Below are positions 1 through 5,843 of a stretch of 13,444 nucleotides of DNA, piece after piece. Position 1 is the stretch's first letter. Each line of letters begins with the position of its first letter. The notes beneath the pieces were generated by a model. That model was not told the origin of the DNA and did not search any database. It saw only the letters and a program-made list of their open reading frames with translations. The position numbers were made by a program, and so were the translations under genes. This DNA comes from CAJCIY01 sp036379355 (GTDB lineage: Bacteria > Actinomycetota > Actinomycetes > Mycobacteriales > CAJCIY01): assembly GCA_036379355.1 (NCBI GenBank), contig DASVGV010000050.1, positions 1-13,444 on the forward strand, given 5' to 3'.

Positions 1-1
1 G

Positions 2-568
2 TCAGTCCGTCGCGGTCGCGTCGGCGAGCAAGGTGTCGACGCTCGCCTCGCCGTCGCGGTACCGGCGGGCGATCTCCGCGTTCACCGTGTCGAGCACTCC
101 CTGGACCGCGGAGCGCTGCTGGGAGACGAGGGACTCGGCCCGGCCGAGCACCTCGTGGGCGTCGCCGAGCACGGCGTCGGAGACGTTCACCAAGTCCGTG
201 AGCAGGGCGTCCGAGACCAGTTGCTCCGCCGAACGGCGGCTCTCGCCGGCCCGGGTGGGTTCGCTGAGGGCGTGCCGCCCCGAACCGCGGGCCGGGGCAC
301 GGTCGCCCTCGGCCAGGATCGCGGTCACGAACGCGACCACGTCGGTGGGTGCGGCCGCCCCGTCGGCACGGCGCGCGATCTCCGCGGTCACCAGGTCCAG
401 GCGGGCCTGCAGCAGCCGCCGCAGGTACGACAGGTCGGTCTCCTCCTGGTCCGCCTCGTCGCGCAGCCGGCGCACCTCGGTCAGCGGACGCTCACCGAGG
501 CCCGCGAGGAACGCCTCGTCGAGCACCCGGTCGATGCGCCGGTTCCCGCCCGTGACGACGCCGTCCAT
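2..568 (-). CDS. rsiG: RsiG-like c-di-GMP-binding anti-sigma factor
   Basis: A 188-residue, mostly helical soluble protein. It carries two exact copies of the E(X)3S(X)2R(X)3Q(X)3D signature: E43-S47-R50-Q54-D58 and E145-S149-R152-Q156-D160. In Streptomyces RsiG this repeated motif lies on antiparallel coiled-coil helices that bind a c-di-GMP dimer, and the loaded protein sequesters the sigma factor WhiG; in motile actinobacteria the cognate sigma is FliA-like. The first copy sits in the family-typical stretch DLSYLRRLLQARLD. A low-complexity linker (about residues 85-113) separates the two halves. The ATG at 568 is chosen because AAGGAGG lies 4 nt upstream of it; a longer reading to 694 would add an arginine/proline-rich leader unlike the family. 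The partner sigma gene is not in the window. The gene is divergent from the DUF4388 gene. The family call is firm; which sigma it controls is inference. Confidence 0.88.
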   Translation of the reverse strand: MDGVVTGGNRRIDRVLDEAFLAGLGERPLTEVRRLRDEADQEETDLSYLRRLLQARLDLVTAEIARRADGAAAPTDVVAFVTAILAEGDRAPARGSGRHALSEPTRAGESRRSAEQLVSDALLTDLVNVSDAVLGDAHEVLGRAESLVSQQRSAVQGVLDTVNAEIARRYRDGEASVDTLLADATATD

Positions 569-773
569 GCTGCCTCCTTCTCCCGGCCGCGTGAACCGGC
601 CGCGCCCATCGTCGCAGACACGCAGCGTCCCGGCTGGAAGGTGCGCCCGGAACTGCCCGGTCGGCGCAGTCGCGGGCCCGCCCGGCGGACGCACCCGTCC
701 GGCTCAACATGTGCGGCCGACCTGCCGAGACACAACCAAGCGGCAGCCACGGTCGGACGGAAGGGGCACAGCG
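569..773. promoter_or_regulatory. Divergent rsiG / DUF4388 intergenic region
   Basis: This 205-bp spacer must hold the promoters of both divergent genes. Visible elements are an 8-bp direct repeat CGGCCGCG at 584-591 and 597-604 (13-bp period, so about one helical turn plus 3 bp), and an inverted repeat CGGACG-4nt-CGTCCG at 686-701. The plus-strand gene has GGAAGGGG at 759-766 as its ribosome binding site. I find no convincing -10/-35 pair for either direction, so the repeats are only candidate operator sites. Confidence 0.35.
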
Positions 774-2372
774 ATGCAGTCAGGCGATCTCGCCGACGGA
801 ACTCTCGGCGACGTCCTGCGCTCACTCGCCGCAGCCTCCGCGACCGGCGGCCTGCACGTCCGCCGCGGCGGCGCCGATGCCAGCCACCACGACGCCGTCA
901 TCTACCTGAAAGACGGTGCGCTGTACGCAGCCACCTCTCCCGGGCCACGGCCGCTCCTCGGCGTGCGCCTCGTGGCGGCCGGCGCCGTGACCCGTGAGGC
1001 ACTGCAGGAAGCGCTCGAGTCCCAGGCCGGTGACCTGGCCGGATGGCGGCTCGGCGAGCTCCTGGTGCACCTGGGCTACGTCGACGCCGACATCGTCACC
1101 GAGTTCGTCATCGAGCAGATGCTCGACACCATCGGGGACGTGGTGTCGTGGACCGACGGCACCTGGCGCTTCCACAAGGCCGAGCACACGCGCGGCGCGG
1201 ACGACTTCGCCCTGGACGTCGACGCGGTCCTGGCGCACGTCGCCAAGCGGCGCCAGCACCTGACCACGCTCGCGGCGGCCGGGTCCGCCGACAGCGTGCC
1301 GGTCCGCATCTCCTACGACAGCGAGCTGGCGGGCGCGCAGATCCCGCTCGCCCAGACGCTGCTCGGCGTCATCGACGGGCACCGTTCGATCGCCGAGCTG
1401 GCCGTGCGCTGCGGACTCACCACGTTCGAGGCCGGCCAGGTCCTGAGCCTGCTGGTCGAGTCGGGGGCGGTCGAGCTGCACGAGCCGACGCCCCGCGAGG
1501 CACCCGGCGCGGCACCGGCTCCGGCGACCGACAGCGACGGCGCCACGGTCGACGACGACCTCTCCGCCCTGCTCACCGCGGACGGCGACGACCTCGGCAT
1601 GCAGCTGGCGATCCTGGCCCGGCAGGCGGAGGAGGCACGCTTCGCCGCCGAGGACCGCCGGCGCCAGGAGATCACCTCCCGCCGGCGCGCCGCGCGCGAG
1701 GCGGCCGAGGCGGAGGAGCTCGAACCGCACGTCGAGGTCGCGACTGCGGCCGACGACCTCGAGCTCCGGGTGAGCGACGTCCCGCCACTCGAGCCGGAGC
1801 CCGCTCCCGACGAGTCGGCGACGGTCACCGCCGAGCTCTCCGTACGGTCCGGGGACTACCCGGCGGACGAAGACCTGCCGCTGGCGTACGACCACCTCGA
1901 CGCGCTCGCCGCGGCGGTTGCCGAGGCCACGGTGGAGGCCGACCAGGCGCCGGTGGCGCCCGCCGGGCCCACCCCCTTCGCCGCCGGGCCGACCGAGCAG
2001 CGCGACCCGCACGGCACCTACGAGCCGGCGGACGACGACGCGTCGTTGTCGGCCCACGACGGCGACGGCGTGGCCGCCCTGCGGGACCTCGCGTCCAGGC
2101 CACCGGCCGAGCCCGACGAGCCGGTGGCCGAGGAGCCCGCGGCCGTACCCGCTCCGACGCCCGTCGCGGCGTCGAACGGCTCCTTCGAGCCCGCCTTCGA
2201 GACGTCCGGCGCCGAGGGCAACCCCTTCGTCGACTCGGCCGCTCTGCTGCGCGAGCTGTCCTCGCTCGGGCTGGACGACCTGCCGGAACCGTCCGCCGCG
2301 CGTGCGCCGGTCCAGCGTGCCCCCGTCGCCACGCAGACGCGGTCGAAGCGTAAGAGCATCTTCGGCCGCTGA
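774..2372 (+). CDS. DUF4388 domain protein with long acidic C-terminal tail
   Basis: A 532-residue soluble protein. Residues 1-135 form a DUF4388-type domain: the opening SGDLADGTLGDVLRSL, then VIYLKDGALYAA, then LGELLVHLGYVD and a WTDGTWRF strand. Residues 185-236 look like a small winged-helix-like module (LLGVIDGHRSIAEL through LLVESGAVEL). A charged helix rich in E, R and A spans about 274-318. The rest to about 480 is acidic, Pro/Ala-rich and probably disordered. The C-terminus carries a short hydrophobic helix LLRELSSLGLDDL and a basic end KRKSIFGR. There is no signal peptide or membrane segment. DUF4388 proteins occur near signalling and small-GTPase (MglA/MglB-type) modules in bacteria; the biochemical role is unknown. 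The ATG at 774 is preceded by GGAAGGGG; the frame stays open upstream over rsiG, but that part is antisense to rsiG and not family-like. Confidence 0.82.
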   Translation: MQSGDLADGTLGDVLRSLAAASATGGLHVRRGGADASHHDAVIYLKDGALYAATSPGPRPLLGVRLVAAGAVTREALQEALESQAGDLAGWRLGELLVHLGYVDADIVTEFVIEQMLDTIGDVVSWTDGTWRFHKAEHTRGADDFALDVDAVLAHVAKRRQHLTTLAAAGSADSVPVRISYDSELAGAQIPLAQTLLGVIDGHRSIAELAVRCGLTTFEAGQVLSLLVESGAVELHEPTPREAPGAAPAPATDSDGATVDDDLSALLTADGDDLGMQLAILARQAEEARFAAEDRRRQEITSRRRAAREAAEAEELEPHVEVATAADDLELRVSDVPPLEPEPAPDESATVTAELSVRSGDYPADEDLPLAYDHLDALAAAVAEATVEADQAPVAPAGPTPFAAGPTEQRDPHGTYEPADDDASLSAHDGDGVAALRDLASRPPAEPDEPVAEEPAAVPAPTPVAASNGSFEPAFETSGAEGNPFVDSAALLRELSSLGLDDLPEPSAARAPVQRAPVATQTRSKRKSIFGR

Positions 2373-2399
2373 CGGCCGACGGCGGCCTCAGTCGGCCGT
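2372..2399. terminator. Bidirectional terminator hairpin between convergent genes
   Basis: A perfect 9-bp inverted repeat, ACGGCCGAC (2372-2380) and GTCGGCCGT (2391-2399), with a 10-nt loop. It spans the 15-bp gap between the two convergent stop codons: the DUF4388 TGA touches the left arm and the ygfZ TGA lies in the loop. There is no T-run, as is usual for high-GC actinobacterial terminators. It could serve both transcripts. Confidence 0.5.
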
Positions 2400-3374
2400 G
2401 CGGCCTCCCCCGCGGACACCGCTGAGGTCCACCGGCTCGGTCGGCGAGGACAGGTCCCGGTCGATCCGCGCCGCCACGTCCGCGCCGACGACCAGCACCG
2501 CCTCGTCGGGCACCGAGCGTTTGAGCAGGGCGAGGCCCACCGGGCCGAGCTCGTAGTGGCGCGCCGCGCTCGTCAGTGTTCCCACCGTCCGCCCGCCGGC
2601 GGTCACCGCCGACCCGCGGTCCGGCAGCACGTGGTCGGACCCGTCCAGGTGCAGCAGCACCAGCCGCCGCGGTGGCCGGCCGAGGTTGTGCACGCGCGCG
2701 ACGGTCTCCTGGCCGCGGTAGCACCCCTTGTCCAGAGCAACCGCCGGCGCGAGCCAGCCCACTTCGTGCACCAGGGTCCGGTGGTCGGTGTCGACACCGG
2801 GACGCGCCTCACCGGCGGCGACCCGCAGGGCCTCCCACGCGTCGAGCCCCGCCAGGTCGTGCGCGGCGAGCACCTGCGGCAGGGACTCGCGGGGGACGAG
2901 GACGTCCGTGCCCCCCCGCCGCGGGCGCGCGAGCACCGCGCCGGCGACGGGCCGCTCGTCGGAGACGGTGACCAGGGCCAGCCGGTCACTCTCGTCGCGA
3001 ACCTCGACGCGGGTCAGGAACCGCATCGCCTCGAGGAACGCCGTCAGGGGCGCGGCTGCGCCCGGCTCGACCAGCAGCCATGTGCAGGTCCCGTCGTCGA
3101 GGACGTCCGCGTGCTGCTCCACGTGCCCGTGCGGTGTGAGGACGACGGTCTCGGTCGGTACACCGGGGGGCAGCTGCTCCAGCGCCTGCGTCGTGAGGGC
3201 GTGCAGCCACGACAGGCGCTCCGGTCCGGTCACGGTGACGACCCCGTGGTGGGACCGGTCGACGAGGGCGCCGGCCACCAGCCGCCGCTGCTCGCGCATC
3301 GGGTCCCCGTAGTGGGCGGCCACCGGGGCATCGAGCCCCTCGCCGGGGACGGCGCCGCTGCACAGAAGGCTCAC
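2388..3374 (-). CDS. ygfZ: Folate-binding protein YgfZ (GcvT-related)
   Basis: A 328-residue cytoplasmic protein of the YgfZ/GcvT-fold family. The diagnostic YgfZ signature KGCYRGQE lies at residues 216-223, with the conserved Cys at 218. YgfZ (IBA57-related) uses a tetrahydrofolate-binding GcvT fold and helps assemble or repair certain iron-sulfur proteins. The N-terminal part (APVAAHYGDP, then EQRRLVAGALVDRSHHGV, then WLHALTTQ) is typical of actinobacterial members. The GTG at 3374 is chosen because it retains this N-terminus and has GGAGG 11 nt upstream; the in-frame ATG at 3299 would cut off part of it. It is transcribed towards the DUF4388 gene and is separated from the nitrobindin-like gene upstream by the 359-bp region 3375-3733, so it probably has its own promoter. 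Symbol by family; the exact clients are unknown. Confidence 0.88.
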   Translation of the reverse strand: MSLLCSGAVPGEGLDAPVAAHYGDPMREQRRLVAGALVDRSHHGVVTVTGPERLSWLHALTTQALEQLPPGVPTETVVLTPHGHVEQHADVLDDGTCTWLLVEPGAAAPLTAFLEAMRFLTRVEVRDESDRLALVTVSDERPVAGAVLARPRRGGTDVLVPRESLPQVLAAHDLAGLDAWEALRVAAGEARPGVDTDHRTLVHEVGWLAPAVALDKGCYRGQETVARVHNLGRPPRRLVLLHLDGSDHVLPDRGSAVTAGGRTVGTLTSAARHYELGPVGLALLKRSVPDEAVLVVGADVAARIDRDLSSPTEPVDLSGVRGGGRTAD

Positions 3375-3388
3375 GCTTCCAGAATCCT

Positions 3389-3416
3389 CCCGGCCGCCGG
3401 TGGCATTCCGGCCGGG
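3389..3416 (-). promoter_or_regulatory. Inverted repeat overlapping the ygfZ ribosome binding site
   Basis: An 8-bp inverted repeat, CCCGGCCG (3389-3396) and CGGCCGGG (3409-3416), with a 12-nt loop, in the 5' leader of ygfZ. On the minus strand the distal arm runs directly into the GGAGG Shine-Dalgarno (complement at 3386-3390), so the base of the stem shares two bases with it. If the hairpin forms it could limit ribosome access. This is read from sequence only. Confidence 0.35.
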
Positions 3417-3471
3417 GGCGACACACGCAGGTCTCACCCCGAAGTCGCTGGCCGCCGGACGGCCGTGGACG

Positions 3472-3477
3472 TAGCGT
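3472..3477 (+). promoter_or_regulatory. Candidate -10 box for the 3.5-kb plus-strand transcript
   Basis: TAGCGT fits the actinobacterial sigma-A -10 consensus TANNNT. A start 6-7 nt downstream, near 3484, would leave only a short leader before the strong Shine-Dalgarno at 3491-3500. The -35 region (TGGCCG at 3449-3454) is a weak match. The same hexamer also precedes mshD. Confidence 0.4.
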
Positions 3478-3508
3478 GGCCGCACACGGGAAGGGAGGTG
3501 GTCCGCAG

Positions 3509-3547
3509 TTGCATACCGTTCGGACACGTGAGGTGGCTGTCCGCTAG
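3509..3547 (+). CDS. Putative 12-residue leader peptide
   Basis: A TTG-initiated ORF encoding MHTVRTREVAVR. The start is supported by AAGGGAGGTG at 3491-3500, close to the perfect anti-16S complement and better than that of any other gene in the window, with 10 nt between GGAGG and TTG. The TAG stop sits at the edge of the loop and right arm of a hairpin (GTGGCT at 3533-3538, AGCCAC at 3546-3551), the geometry of a leader peptide whose translation alters RNA folding. The peptide has three arginines and three valines in 12 residues and no cysteine, so it is not one of the Cys-rich actinobacterial attenuators. No gene follows on this strand. Function unknown. Confidence 0.4.
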   Translation: MHTVRTREVAVR

Positions 3548-3551
3548 CCAC
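3533..3551 (+). other. Hairpin over the leader ORF stop codon
   Basis: A 6-bp perfect stem, GTGGCT and AGCCAC, with a 7-nt loop. The last codons and the TAG of the 12-codon ORF occupy the loop and right arm, so a ribosome finishing the ORF would melt the stem. Confidence 0.45.
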
Positions 3552-3577
3552 GCAGAACCCGCTCACCGACGCTGGGT

Positions 3578-3593
3578 GGCAACGCGCGTTGCC
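3578..3593. repeat. Perfect 16-bp palindrome
   Basis: GGCAACGCGCGTTGCC is an exact palindrome. It can act as a dimeric protein-binding site in DNA, or fold in RNA as a 6-bp stem with a GCGC loop. It lies between the leader hairpin and the branched element. Confidence 0.5.
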
Positions 3594-3626
3594 GCTGCGG
3601 GGCTCGGCGAGTACCAGGCAGTCACC

Positions 3627-3712
3627 GGAGCCCCGGGCCGCCGTCTCGTCCAGACGGCCCCTCCGTCGCCCGCGTCCCGACGCGGGTCACGAGGGAACAG
3701 GCCCGGGGCTCC
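3627..3712. terminator. Y-shaped inverted-repeat element (possible terminator)
   Basis: A closing stem of 13 perfect base pairs (3627-3639 with 3700-3712) encloses two further perfect hairpins: GCCGTCT/AGACGGC with a 5-nt loop (3640-3658, stacked directly on the closing stem) and CCCGCGT/ACGCGGG with a 4-nt loop (3669-3686). The single-stranded joins are 10 nt (3659-3668) and 13 nt (3687-3699). It lies 21 bp past the stop of the minus-strand nitrobindin-like gene and at the end of the plus-strand RNA candidate, so it could terminate both. The branched shape is more elaborate than an ordinary terminator. Confidence 0.5.
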
Positions 3713-3733
3713 TTGCCGCCCGCGGCCGTACGG

Positions 3734-4225
3734 TCAGCCCGAGACCTTCTGCAGGCGAGCGCCGCAGTGGCCGGTCATGGCCACCTCGGGCGTGGCGAGG
3801 TAGATCGCGTACGCGAGGTCGCCCTCGACCTGACCGTACGTCCGGGTCAGCGCCGCCGCCCGCGTCCCGGTCTGTGTGGTCATGACCGCGTCGGTCCCCA
3901 GCTCGACCGACACGCCCGACACGCGCCCGTACAGCACCTCGACGTTGCCGTTGGTGTGCGCGAGCACCAGCTCGACGTCCGCGAGGTTCTCGCCCGGCCG
4001 CCAGAAGCCCGACTCCCAGTGCGACGTCTCCCCCGTCTCGACCGACCAGGCCTCGGACGTGTGCCGCAACACCGCCTTGTCGGGGACGACCTCGATGGTC
4101 AGCCGGTTGCGGTACTCCAGCGGTGCCATGGTCGGGTACTCGACCACGCCCCGCCCCTCCCACGTGCCGAGCAGGAAGGCCAGGGGGACCAGCGACAGCT
4201 CCAGCCCCTCGGGGATCTCGAACAC
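3734..4225 (-). CDS. Nitrobindin-like heme-binding beta-barrel (FABP family)
   Basis: A 163-residue protein that matches the actinobacterial nitrobindin / THAP4 C-terminal-domain family, related to Rv0813c. The family hallmark GTWEGRG is at residues 20-26 and is followed by the EYPT strand. The ALTRTYG...EGDLAYAIYLA block (about 125-144) and a C-terminal His (H153 in TGHCGARL) fit the position of the proximal heme ligand. Nitrobindins are ten-stranded barrels binding ferric heme that react with NO or peroxynitrite. The GTG at 4225 is the first possible start: an in-frame stop lies less than 50 nt upstream with no other start codon between, and no clear Shine-Dalgarno is seen. It lies 55 bp after the LmeA-like gene and is likely the last gene of the minus-strand operon. 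Heme binding is inferred from family. Confidence 0.85.
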   Translation of the reverse strand: MFEIPEGLELSLVPLAFLLGTWEGRGVVEYPTMAPLEYRNRLTIEVVPDKAVLRHTSEAWSVETGETSHWESGFWRPGENLADVELVLAHTNGNVEVLYGRVSGVSVELGTDAVMTTQTGTRAAALTRTYGQVEGDLAYAIYLATPEVAMTGHCGARLQKVSG

Positions 4226-4280
4226 GTCAGGCCGCGATCCGGCCGGTCCGCGAGCAGTCCACGTCGATCACCCTAATCGG

Positions 4281-5024
4281 CTACGGGGCCCCGCCCGGCT
4301 GCTGAGACGCGTCCGCCGGTACGGGCACGGCGATGTTCGTGGCGCTCGCAGTGATCGTGATGTCGGTCGGGCCGACCCGCACGGACTTCAGGTCGAGGCC
4401 GAACGGCAGGTTGTTCAGCCGGACCTGCACGGTGAACGCCTTCGCGACGGTCCGGGCGGCCGCCTCGGGCAGCACGCCGCCCGGCCCGCGCAGCGTCGCG
4501 ATCGGGGGCGCGAGGCTGAGCGAGCCGCCGATGACCGTGATCGCGACCGGCCCGCTCACGGTCACCGCCGCCCCGAAGAGGGTCGCCGTGCCGCTGACCG
4601 TCAGGTGGTCCGACCCGTCCGGGTGCACGCTCAGGTGCGACGCGGCCAGGAAGGCGTTCAGATCCGGGTAGGTGATGTCCACCTCGCCGGTCGCGTGGTC
4701 GATGGGGACCGACGTCACCCGACCGTTCAGGGCGGCGGACAGCCCGAGATGCACTCCTTCGAACGTGCCTTTCACCGTGTCCAGCCGGAGCCCGCCACGG
4801 TGGATGCCGTGCGTGGTGACGTCGATGCGCGAGTACCGGCCCCGGATCGCCTGGGTGAGGAACGGGAAGCCGTGGATGTCCACCGACGGGTCGCCCGCCA
4901 GGAGCGACGTCTCCCGGGCCTTGACCGCCAGCGCCCTCGCCGCGGCCGCCTCGGTCAGCCTGTCGGCGACCACGAACAGCACCACGAGGAACAGCACCAC
5001 GAGCACGATCACGCGCCGGATCAT
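4281..5024 (-). CDS. lmeA: LmeA-family (DUF2993) phospholipid-binding protein
   Basis: A 247-residue protein with an N-terminal hydrophobic segment at about residues 5-21 (IRRVIVLVVLFLVVLFVVAD), acting as signal or membrane anchor, then a DUF2993 domain. The diagnostic block DPSVDIHGFPFLTQAIRGRY lies at 45-64, followed by long beta-rich repeats. The C-terminal dozen residues are Pro/Gln/Ala-rich. In mycobacteria LmeA (Rv0817c family) is an envelope protein that binds phospholipids and is needed for mannan elongation of lipomannan. Its ATG overlaps the TGA of the upstream membrane-protein gene (ATGA, 5021-5024), which indicates translational coupling. The role here is probably lipid handling in the cell envelope. 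The symbol is assigned by family, not by proof of orthology. Confidence 0.82.
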   Translation of the reverse strand: MIRRVIVLVVLFLVVLFVVADRLTEAAAARALAVKARETSLLAGDPSVDIHGFPFLTQAIRGRYSRIDVTTHGIHRGGLRLDTVKGTFEGVHLGLSAALNGRVTSVPIDHATGEVDITYPDLNAFLAASHLSVHPDGSDHLTVSGTATLFGAAVTVSGPVAITVIGGSLSLAPPIATLRGPGGVLPEAAARTVAKAFTVQVRLNNLPFGLDLKSVRVGPTDITITASATNIAVPVPADASQQPGGAP

Positions 5025-5836
5025 CCGAACAGGACCCGCGCGACGACGTACAGACCGGGACCGACGAGCGTGAACGGCAACACCGCGCCGAGCAGGCGCG
5101 TGATCCGCCGGGTTCCGGCCGCGACCGCCACGACCAGGTCACCGAGGACGCCGAGGGCGGCCGCCACGACGCCGGCCGCGAGCCCGTCGCCGCCGTGCAC
5201 CGCGGCTCCCACCGCCGCACCGACACCGACGGCTACGAGTGCGCCGAGCAGGGTGCGGCCGCCTGCCGCCGGTCCCAGCCAGAAGCGGACCGACAGCAGG
5301 TCCAGGACGCCTCCGGCGGCGAGCGCGCCGGCGAGCGCGAGCAGCCCGGCCGTCGTCGCGTCCCGCCCGGACGGCAGGCCGCGCACGGCCGCCAGGACCG
5401 AGATCATGACCACCAGTAGCACCGTGGAGCACTGCACCGCGAGGACGTCCGTGACCTCCGTACGGACGCGGCGGACGAGCTGAGCCAGCACGGTCGCGAC
5501 GACGGCGATGCCGAGGACGCCGGCCAGGGCTCCGAACACGGGGCCGGTACGCACGGTGAGCAGCAGGTCCGCCGCGAGGGCCGCGCCCATCGACATCAGC
5601 AGCGTCGCGCTCCGGTCCGGGACGCCGCTGAGCGCCGGCCAGGCCACCGCGAGCAGCAGCTGGGCGGGCAGGAGGACGACGAGCAGCCAGCCCCGGGGGA
5701 GCCAGTGCGCGACCGCCGCCCCCGCCAGCGCCAGCAGCACGCCGAGCAGCAGGGCGAGCACGGTGCGCCGCCGCGACAGCGGCACCTCGACGGCCGGCAG
5801 CGGGACCGCGGGTGCGGCGTGCGGGCTGCTCGTCAT
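5021..5836 (-). CDS. Polytopic membrane protein, possibly CdsA-related
   Basis: A 271-residue protein, nearly all hydrophobic after a Pro/Ala-rich N-terminus of about 24 residues. I count 8-9 likely transmembrane helices (about 25-45, 47-68, 75-93, 99-121, 130-152, 160-181, 192-213, 217-239, 248-269). Size, helix count and the late GVLGDLVVAV block (near 229-238) resemble CdsA (CDP-diacylglycerol synthase), where GDL precedes the catalytic KRD and the GHGG..DR..S motif. Those catalytic residues are missing here, so it is at best a degenerate relative; otherwise it is an unassigned membrane protein. The ATG at 5836 is 7 nt after the hydrolase stop; its 3' end overlaps the LmeA-like start by 4 nt. 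The operon suggests an envelope-lipid role. Function not assigned. Confidence 0.7.
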   Translation of the reverse strand: MTSSPHAAPAVPLPAVEVPLSRRRTVLALLLGVLLALAGAAVAHWLPRGWLLVVLLPAQLLLAVAWPALSGVPDRSATLLMSMGAALAADLLLTVRTGPVFGALAGVLGIAVVATVLAQLVRRVRTEVTDVLAVQCSTVLLVVMISVLAAVRGLPSGRDATTAGLLALAGALAAGGVLDLLSVRFWLGPAAGGRTLLGALVAVGVGAAVGAAVHGGDGLAAGVVAAALGVLGDLVVAVAAGTRRITRLLGAVLPFTLVGPGLYVVARVLFG

Positions 5837-5843
5837 GGTCCGG

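Larger units (their letters stand above)
3484..3712 (+). ncRNA. Candidate structured small RNA with leader-type ORF (unassigned)
   Basis: The plus strand here reads as an ordered transcript: -10 box at 3472, Shine-Dalgarno at 3491, a 12-codon ORF at 3509-3547, a hairpin over its stop codon (3533-3551), a perfect 16-bp palindrome (3578-3593) and a branched inverted-repeat element (3627-3712) that could end it. No plus-strand gene begins until 6750; the genes downstream are all on the minus strand. The RNA would therefore be free-standing, about 230 nt. It lacks the hallmarks of tmRNA, RNase P RNA, SRP RNA and the 6C motif, and I cannot match it to a known riboswitch. The exact ends are inferred. 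Confidence 0.35.

Noticed and set aside
33..773. In-frame open extension of the DUF4388 gene by 247 codons
   Set aside because: It is antisense to rsiG, is Ser/Arg-rich without domain character, and the ATG at 774 has a ribosome binding site and the family N-terminus.
822..2057. Long minus-strand frame (411 codons) under the DUF4388 gene
   Set aside because: Its translation is Arg/Gly-rich low complexity typical of the complement of high-GC coding DNA; the plus-strand frame has recognisable domains.
3484..3712. tmRNA, RNase P RNA, SRP RNA, 6C motif or a known riboswitch in the gap
   Set aside because: None of their conserved core strings is present (no GGTTTCGAC, no GAGGAAAGTCC, no C-run loops, no SRP GGAAGCA loop). 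It is kept as an unassigned RNA candidate.
3627..3712. Hammerhead ribozyme from the three-way junction
   Set aside because: The junction strands lack the CTGANGA and GAAA core sequences on either strand.
2556..3803. Long plus-strand frame across ygfZ and the 3.4-3.7 kb gap
   Set aside because: It runs antisense through ygfZ and into the nitrobindin-like gene and shows no domain. A GTG-started piece from 3498 would begin inside the Shine-Dalgarno of the 12-codon ORF, with no ribosome binding site of its own.
3876..5483. 535-codon plus-strand frame
   Set aside because: Antisense to three recognised minus-strand genes, with no conserved motif.
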